Below are positions 58,837 to 64,000 of a stretch of DNA of 64,000 bases, one piece after another; the stretch's first letter is position 1; every line of letters begins with the position of its first letter. Below the pieces are notes generated by a model that was not told where the DNA came from, did not search any database, and was given only the letters and a program-made list of their open reading frames with translations. The stretch comes from Micromonospora sp. Llam0. Its GTDB lineage: Bacteria > Actinomycetota > Actinomycetes > Mycobacteriales > Micromonosporaceae. The stretch spans positions 1 through 64,000 of the forward strand of contig NZ_RJJY01000001.1 of assembly GCF_003751085.1 (NCBI RefSeq), written 5' to 3'. Position numbers and translations under genes: made by a program.

Positions 58837-59421
58837 TCAGGCCGGACGCAGCACCGGGGAGCCGGTCAACGTCACCCCGGCGGCCCGCATCGCGTCCACC
58901 GCCACCTCGGTGGTGGCCCGGGCCACCCCGGCGGTCAGGTCGAGCAGCACGGTGGTGTCGAAGCCGGCCCGGGCGGCGTCCAGCGCGGTCGCCCGTACGC
59001 AGTGGTCGGTGGCGATGCCGACCACGTCGACCCCGGTGATCCCGCGTTCCCGCAGCCAGTCGGCCAGGTCGGTGCCGTCGTCCGTGCGGCCCTCGAAGCC
59101 CGAGTAGGCCGCCGCGTACTGGCCCTTACGGAAGACCGCCTCGATCCGATCGGTGGCCAGCCCGGGATGGAACTCGTCCCCGCCGGTGCCCACCACACAG
59201 TGCGCCGGCCAGGTGTCGACGAAGTCCGGCGGGTCGCCGAAGTGCGCGCCGGGGTCGACGTGGTAGTCCTTGGTCGCCACCACATGCCGCCACCGCCGCT
59301 GCGGTGCTTCGGCGACGGTCCGAGAGATCGCCGCCGCCACGTCGGTGCCGCCGCCCACCGCGAGTGAGCCGCCTTCACAGAAGTCGTTCTGTACGTCAAC
59401 GATGATCAGTGCCCGGTGCAT
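58837..59421 (-). CDS. pncA: Nicotinamidase / isochorismatase family, PncA
   Basis: ATG 59421 follows AGGAGG with a 9-base spacer. The catalytic triad is clear: Asp in IIVDVQNDFCEGG, Lys in VATKDYHVDPG and Cys in GIATDHCVRATALDA. It hydrolyses nicotinamide to nicotinic acid. Zinc-binding residues DPGAHFGD are present. 194 residues is normal. PncB, 79 bases upstream on the same strand, uses the product, so the two form an NAD salvage unit. Confidence 0.92.
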   Translation of the reverse strand: MHRALIIVDVQNDFCEGGSLAVGGGTDVAAAISRTVAEAPQRRWRHVVATKDYHVDPGAHFGDPPDFVDTWPAHCVVGTGGDEFHPGLATDRIEAVFRKGQYAAAYSGFEGRTDDGTDLADWLRERGITGVDVVGIATDHCVRATALDAARAGFDTTVLLDLTAGVARATTEVAVDAMRAAGVTLTGSPVLRPA

Positions 59422-59499
59422 GGTCGTCGTCCTCCTGCTTCTGACTTCTGAACGGGCGGTCACCGGCCGCTCCCGGTCGCGCCGGTCACGGCCAGGCGG

Positions 59500-60789
59500 T
59501 CACTGGTCGGCGGGCACGACGGTCACCGGAATGGCCGGATCTCCGGCGGACAGTTTCAGCCCTTCCCACGGTATCGAGATCAGGCAGCGACGCAGGTGCT
59601 CGCGGGACTCGTCGAGGGTCGGCCGGGCCAGCGCCTCGCCAGTGGCGACAAAGGACCGTTGCAGCACCCGGTCACCGTTGACCCGGTCCGGCACTCCCTG
59701 CGAGACGACGATCTCCTCGGTGGCGGTGCCGGTCGGCTTGTGCCGGCGTACCGCCACCTTCCGGCCCCCGACGGTGGCCTTGTTCTCGGAGCGCTTGACC
59801 ACCGGCCGGCCGTCGACCTCGACCAGCTTGTAGACCAGCCGGGCGGTCGGCGCGCCGGACCCGGTCACCACGGCGGTCCCGGCGCCGTACATGTCGACCG
59901 GCTCGGCGGCGAGCGAGGCGATCGAGTACTCGTCGAGATCACCGGAGACTATGATCTTGGTCTCGGTGGCGCCGAGCGAGTCGAGCAGTTCCCGGGACTG
60001 TTGCGCCAGGACCGACAGGTCACCGGAGTCGATCCGGATCGCCCGCAGGTCCGGTCCGGCGACCTCGATCGCGTTACGGATGCCCTGGCTGATGCTGTAG
60101 GTGTCGACCAGCAACGTGGTGTCCCGCCCGAGCGTGGCCACCTGGGACGCGAACGCGGCCCGTTCGTCGTCGTGCAACAGGGTGAACGCGTGCGCCGAGG
60201 TACCCGCCGTCGGGATGCCGTACCGGGCACCCGCCGCCAGGTTGGACGTGGCCGCGAAACCGGCCAGGTACGCGCTCCGGGCGGCCGCCACCGCCGCCTC
60301 CTCATGGGTGCGCCGCGAGCCCATCTCGATCACCGGCCGGCCGCGGGCCGCCGTCACCGCCCGCGCCGCCGCCGCCGCGATCGCGCAGTCGTGGTTCAGC
60401 ACCGACAGCACCAGGGTCTCCAACAGGACGCACTCGGCGAAGGTGCCGGAGACGGTGAGGATCGGCGAGTTCGGGAAGAACAACTCGCCCTCGGCGTACC
60501 CGTCGACGTCCCCGGTGAACCGGTAGTCGGTCAGCCACTGTGCGGTGTCGGCGTCGACCACCGCGCGGTCCCGCAGGTGACGGACGGTCTCCGCATCGAA
60601 GCGGAAGTCCCGGATCAGGTCGACCAGCCGGCCGGTGCCGGCGACCACACCGTACCGGCGGCCGGTCGGCAGCCGCCGGGCGAAGACCTCGAACACGCAG
60701 TGCCGGTGCGCGCTGCCGTCGGCCAACGCGGCGGCGAGCATGGTCAGCTCGTAGTGGTCGGTCAGCAGAGCGGGGCTTGAGCTGGTCAC
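59500..60789 (-). CDS. pncB: Nicotinate phosphoribosyltransferase
   Basis: This 429-residue enzyme converts nicotinic acid and PRPP to nicotinate mononucleotide. Recognised blocks: LLTDHYELTMLAAALADG at the start, EMGSRRTHEEAAVAAARSAY (phosphorylated His region), YGIPTAGTSAHAFTLLHDD, LRAIRIDSGDLSVLAQQSRE and IIVSGDLDEYSIASL. GTG 60789 overlaps the stop of the upstream LAL regulator gene (GTGA). pncA lies 79 bases beyond its stop, making pncB-pncA a salvage pair. Confidence 0.93.
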   Translation of the reverse strand: MTSSSPALLTDHYELTMLAAALADGSAHRHCVFEVFARRLPTGRRYGVVAGTGRLVDLIRDFRFDAETVRHLRDRAVVDADTAQWLTDYRFTGDVDGYAEGELFFPNSPILTVSGTFAECVLLETLVLSVLNHDCAIAAAAARAVTAARGRPVIEMGSRRTHEEAAVAAARSAYLAGFAATSNLAAGARYGIPTAGTSAHAFTLLHDDERAAFASQVATLGRDTTLLVDTYSISQGIRNAIEVAGPDLRAIRIDSGDLSVLAQQSRELLDSLGATETKIIVSGDLDEYSIASLAAEPVDMYGAGTAVVTGSGAPTARLVYKLVEVDGRPVVKRSENKATVGGRKVAVRRHKPTGTATEEIVVSQGVPDRVNGDRVLQRSFVATGEALARPTLDESREHLRRCLISIPWEGLKLSAGDPAIPVTVVPADQ

Positions 60790-63461
60790 CTGGCTACTGT
60801 ACGGCCGCCCGGCCGGCCCGGCCTGTCCCGGCCCGGTGGCCCCGGCTCGTCGGGCAGGGCGCGCACCGCCTCGGCCAGCTCGGCACGCCCGGTCACGCCG
60901 AGCTTGCCGTACGCCCGGTGCAGATGGTTCTCCACGGTGCGGGGCGACAGGAACAACCGCTGCGCTATCTCCCGGCTGGCCACGCCGGCCGCCGCCAGCT
61001 TCGCCACTTGTTGCTCCCGGCCGGTCAGGTTGGGCCGGCCGGCCAGCAACGCCGGGGTACGCACGTCGACGCACTGGCCGAGCGACCGGCCGAGCAGCAC
61101 GTTGGTCTGCCCGGTCACCGGCGAGCGGGCCAGCCGCTGCCGCCGTACCGCCATCGCGGCGGACTCGGCGGCGAACAGGTGCAGCCCGAGGCCGGCGAAG
61201 CCGCTGGCCGCGCGCAGCAGGGCACCGTACGGTCCGTTGGTGGCGCCCTGCGCCTGACGCAGGACCAGCGGCGGCAGCGGGCCCTCGACGACCTTGGCGA
61301 GCTCGGTCAGCCGGTCCACCGCCAGGTCGGCCCGGTCCAGCCGGACCAGGTCGTGCAGCACCATCACCTCGTGGCCGGCGAAACCATCGGTACGCAGCCG
61401 GGCCGCCAGCTCCCGCAGCATGCCGACCGCGCCGGTGACGTCCCCCTCGGCGACCGCCACCCAGCAGCGCGCCTGCTCCCGCCACGGGTACAGGATGGCC
61501 ATCCCGGGTGTCTGTGCCCGGTCCGAGTCGGCCATCGCCGCGGCGGCCTGGGCCGCCTCGCCACGCAGGGCGGCCGCGTGTGCGCGTTCGGCGTGGGCCA
61601 GCCCGGCGTACACCCGGCCGGTGGCCAGCGTGGCGCACGCCTGCAAGCTGTGTCGCAGCGCGTCGTCGAGCCGGCCGCGCAGCCGGGCGGCCTGCGCCCG
61701 GATCACCGACAGGTAACCGGACCCGAGCCGGAAGTCACCGGCGTCGGCCAGGTCGGCGAACTCCTCGGCGACGATCGCCTCGATCCCGGACAGGTCGCCG
61801 GCGAGCACCAGCCGGGTGCCGCGGGCGAGCTCCAGCGCCAGCTGCAGGTAGGGAAGCTCGGTACGCCAGTGCGGGGCGTCGGCCTCGACCCGGGCGATGG
61901 CCCGGCCGCTGCCGGTCAGGTCGCCCTGCGCGGCCTGCAGGTGGGCGATGGTGCACTGGGCCAGCCCGTGGGCGGCGTGACTGGCCGCCGGCCGGTCGAG
62001 TACGGCACGTGCCAGCCGCAACGCGGCGTCACACTCCAGCCGGTGCAACCGCATGATCGCCTCGAACGAGTCGACCCGGACCCGCTCGGCCGGGTCGGTC
62101 AGCTCGCGGGCACCGGCCGCCAGGTCCTCCAGCGTCGACTCGTTGCCGAGCCCCCAGTAGGCGACCAGTCCCAGCACCATCAACCAGCGGCTGCGTCGTT
62201 CGTCGGTGGTGACCTCGTCGCGGACCGCCTCGATGGTGGCCAGGGCCCGCTCCGGCTCGTCGCGGAACATCAGGATGGTCGCCCTCAGCTCGGCCGCGTC
62301 GAACCCCCCGCCGGCGTCGAACGCGCGGGCGGCCAGCCGGTCCGCCAGTGGGACGTCGTACCCGGCGAACGCCCGGCCGGCCGCGCTGAGCAGCATCGCC
62401 GGGTCGTCGGCGGTGTTCGACTCCAGCCGCCAGACGGCGACCCGCAGCAGATCCTCCCGGCGCCGTGCCCCGACTCCGTCCACGAGCGAGGCGAGCCGCG
62501 CCTGCAGCCGCTGCGCCCGGGTGACCGGGCACCGGCGGCGTACCACCTCGCCGTACAGCGGATGGGCCATGTGCACGTCCTGCCGGCGGTCGTCGACGTC
62601 GACCCGGATCAGCCCGCGTTCCTCGGCGGCCTCCACGTCGGCGTGCCGGCTGGTCCGCAGCAACAGCTGCAGCCCGATCGGCTGGCCGAACGCCACCAGC
62701 TCGACGACGCCGCGGACCGGCGGGCTGAGCCGGCCGATCCGGCTGTCGATCAGATCGGTCAGGCTCGGTGCCAGCTCCAGCCGGCCGGTCCACCGCCACA
62801 CCCCGTACGTCTGGGTCAGCTCCTGCCCGGACTGGGCGGCGATGACGAGCTCCCGCAGCAGCAGCGGATTTCCTTCGGACAGTCGCCACAGCCGTTCGGC
62901 CGACGTCGGGTCCAGCGGCCCACCGAGCAGCTCCATCAGCAGGCCGGTGCTGTCGACGACGTCCAGCGGCGCCAGCTGGTCGTGTACCACCAGATCGTCG
63001 GCCCACAGTGCCCGGATCGGCAGCGGCACCGGCTCGCCGCTGAGCAGCGTACCCAGCACAGTGGCGTGGCCGGAGCGGGCGATCAGGTTCGTCACCGCCG
63101 CCGAGGAGGGGTCGAGCAGGTGCGCGTCGTCGATGGCGAGCACGATCGGCCGGCCGGCGGCCCGCTGCCGCAGCGACTCGACGGCCCAGCGCAGCAGCGC
63201 CGACGGGGACAACCCGGGTGGCTGATCCGCCGGGAGTACCTGGGCGAGGCCGGCGAACGGCAGGCCGGCGGCGCTGACGCTGCCCGAGGCGAACCAGACC
63301 GCGTAGGTCTCGGTCGGCAGTCTACCTACGACTTCCCGTAGCAGTCGGCTCTTGCCGATCCCGGCGGAGCCACTGAGGATCAGGCCGCGACCGCCGTCGG
63401 TGGCGGCGGCGAACAGCCGGTCGAGCTCTTCGGACCGTCCCACGAAGCTCCACAGGCCCAT
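60786..63461 (-). CDS. LuxR-family ATP-binding regulator (LAL type)
   Basis: The 891-residue protein has an N-terminal AAA-type ATPase with Walker A GSAGIGKSRLL (residues 31-41) and Walker B IVLAIDDAHLLD, a long helical repeat region of TPR character, and a C-terminal LuxR HTH (LTGREQQVAKLAAAGVASRE, RTVENHLHRAYGKLGV). LAL proteins are large activators of sugar, antibiotic or other operons. It overlaps pncB by 4 bases, hence pncB-pncA would be co-transcribed with it and it may control them. The effector is unknown. Confidence 0.92.
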   Translation of the reverse strand: MGLWSFVGRSEELDRLFAAATDGGRGLILSGSAGIGKSRLLREVVGRLPTETYAVWFASGSVSAAGLPFAGLAQVLPADQPPGLSPSALLRWAVESLRQRAAGRPIVLAIDDAHLLDPSSAAVTNLIARSGHATVLGTLLSGEPVPLPIRALWADDLVVHDQLAPLDVVDSTGLLMELLGGPLDPTSAERLWRLSEGNPLLLRELVIAAQSGQELTQTYGVWRWTGRLELAPSLTDLIDSRIGRLSPPVRGVVELVAFGQPIGLQLLLRTSRHADVEAAEERGLIRVDVDDRRQDVHMAHPLYGEVVRRRCPVTRAQRLQARLASLVDGVGARRREDLLRVAVWRLESNTADDPAMLLSAAGRAFAGYDVPLADRLAARAFDAGGGFDAAELRATILMFRDEPERALATIEAVRDEVTTDERRSRWLMVLGLVAYWGLGNESTLEDLAAGARELTDPAERVRVDSFEAIMRLHRLECDAALRLARAVLDRPAASHAAHGLAQCTIAHLQAAQGDLTGSGRAIARVEADAPHWRTELPYLQLALELARGTRLVLAGDLSGIEAIVAEEFADLADAGDFRLGSGYLSVIRAQAARLRGRLDDALRHSLQACATLATGRVYAGLAHAERAHAAALRGEAAQAAAAMADSDRAQTPGMAILYPWREQARCWVAVAEGDVTGAVGMLRELAARLRTDGFAGHEVMVLHDLVRLDRADLAVDRLTELAKVVEGPLPPLVLRQAQGATNGPYGALLRAASGFAGLGLHLFAAESAAMAVRRQRLARSPVTGQTNVLLGRSLGQCVDVRTPALLAGRPNLTGREQQVAKLAAAGVASREIAQRLFLSPRTVENHLHRAYGKLGVTGRAELAEAVRALPDEPGPPGRDRPGRPGGRTVAR

Positions 63462-63634
63462 GGCAGGGGAGCATATAGAACAGTTGCCAAGGGGGAAGGG
63501 GCGGTCACGGATCGCAGTTGAGTATGAAGTGTTTGATCAGTTGAGTAGCGATGATCGTCGCTGTGTAAGTGATTGTGCACGTAGCGTCGGTGTATTGGTA
63601 TTTCGTGGCGATGACGCCCGAAGGAGCTCAGCTT

Positions 63635-64000
63635 GTGGAGTCCGTGACAACACCGTCGAATCGCCCGGCTGCCCGCGCCGCGGCCCGAGTGCCCCGGCAG
63701 CGTAGGCGGCCGCGCCGACCGGGTGACCTGGCCGTGGACCTGCCGATGGCCGCCCCGATGCCGCCGCCCCCGGCCGACGAACCGGTCGCGGCCGTCGTGG
63801 TCGGAGCCGCCGCCAACAGCCGCCGTGCCGTGCTGACCGCGTTTCTCGACGGTGAATCGCTGCCCGACCTGCGTCCGCCCGAGAGTTTCCTGGTCATCCG
63901 GCACGGTACGGTCGAGCGGATCGCGGCCTACCTGCCGGGCTGGTCGCAGCCGTGGATCGTCCCGGCGCGGTCGGCGCGGTCCGGTGCCGGCCTGGCCCTG
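63635..64000 (+). CDS. N-terminal part of a possible dynamin-like GTPase (partial)
   Basis: GTG 63635 follows AAGGAG with an 8-base spacer and the frame remains open to the window edge (122 codons). After a basic, proline-rich start comes VAAVVVGAAANSRRAVLTAF, in the place of a P-loop but lacking GKS/T, then DLRPPESFLVIRHGTVERIA. That order resembles the N-terminus of actinobacterial dynamin-like proteins with a degenerate P-loop. The assignment is weak because the domain is cut. It is divergent from the LAL gene. Confidence 0.4.
   Translation, partial: MESVTTPSNRPAARAAARVPRQRRRPRRPGDLAVDLPMAAPMPPPPADEPVAAVVVGAAANSRRAVLTAFLDGESLPDLRPPESFLVIRHGTVERIAAYLPGWSQPWIVPARSARSGAGLAL

Noticed and set aside
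60540..63341. 933-residue plus-strand frame over the LAL regulator
   Set aside because: Off-strand shadow with no domain; the LAL protein on the minus strand is unmistakable.
1..64000. tRNA, rRNA or prophage attachment sites
   Set aside because: None was recognised by eye; tRNA detection needs a dedicated covariance search, which I could not run.

Overview
The window is GC-rich actinobacterial DNA. Third codon positions are almost all G or C, GTG and TTG starts are common, and at least two transcripts look leaderless. The gene content (CBM2-carrying polysaccharidases, a Cvn conservon, a LAL/LuxR regulator, DUF1707 and DUF664 proteins) fits a soil or plant-associated filamentous genus of the Micromonosporaceae. 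That placement is inference. No rRNA, tRNA, CRISPR array or prophage module was seen.

Layout. Positions 1-2819 are a mobile-element scar: a group II intron with its reverse transcriptase, frameshifted near the window edge, lying against a truncated IS1380-type transposase. From 3.1 to 20.2 kb come mostly housekeeping and stress genes: an XRE-cupin regulator, a selenoprotein-W-like redox protein, a secreted NLP (necrosis-inducing) toxin-like protein, an RtcB-PrfH ribosome-repair pair, a secreted HNH nuclease, ddaH-rocD, a Nei-type glycosylase, a CoA-disulfide-reductase-like flavoprotein and a YbdK-type ligase. From 20.4 to 31.6 kb is a secreted carbohydrate-active region: GH16 glucanase with CBM6, a four-repeat secreted protein resembling OAA-type lectins, and a CBM2-GH18 chitinase. 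It also holds a copper ATPase with a CsoR-like operator, a DedA protein and a LacI regulator.

From 31.8 to 40.5 kb are small membrane proteins, a Gfo/Idh/MocA oxidoreductase, an erm methyltransferase relic, a two-gene Hsp70-like cluster (one member carrying a beta-propeller-like tail), and a manganese riboswitch controlling a GDT1/UPF0016 transporter. From 40.5 to 47.4 kb is a conservon (cvnD-cvnC-cvnB, then cvnA and an extra membrane sensor) split by a TnpB-only insertion element on the opposite strand. From 47.8 to 54.2 kb are a GH63-like glycosidase, an aldo/keto reductase, a GH12-CBM2 endoglucanase, and an IclR / KDPG aldolase / KDG kinase module. The window ends with a flavin monooxygenase, ctaD, an MFS transporter, pncA, pncB translationally coupled to a LAL regulator, and the start of a possible dynamin-like GTPase.

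How parts work together. LacI/CebR-type operators (GAGAGCGCTCTC, GGGAGCGCTCCC) precede GH16 and GH12, and the LacI gene at 30.6-31.6 kb is a plausible regulator. The IclR gene faces the aldolase gene across a perfect palindrome that overlaps the aldolase promoter. RtcB and PrfH overlap by 4 bases and should act as one ribosome-repair unit. The strongest candidates for something undescribed are the lectin-like repeat protein, whose repeats 1 and 3 are identical over 262 bp, and the paired Hsp70-like proteins.
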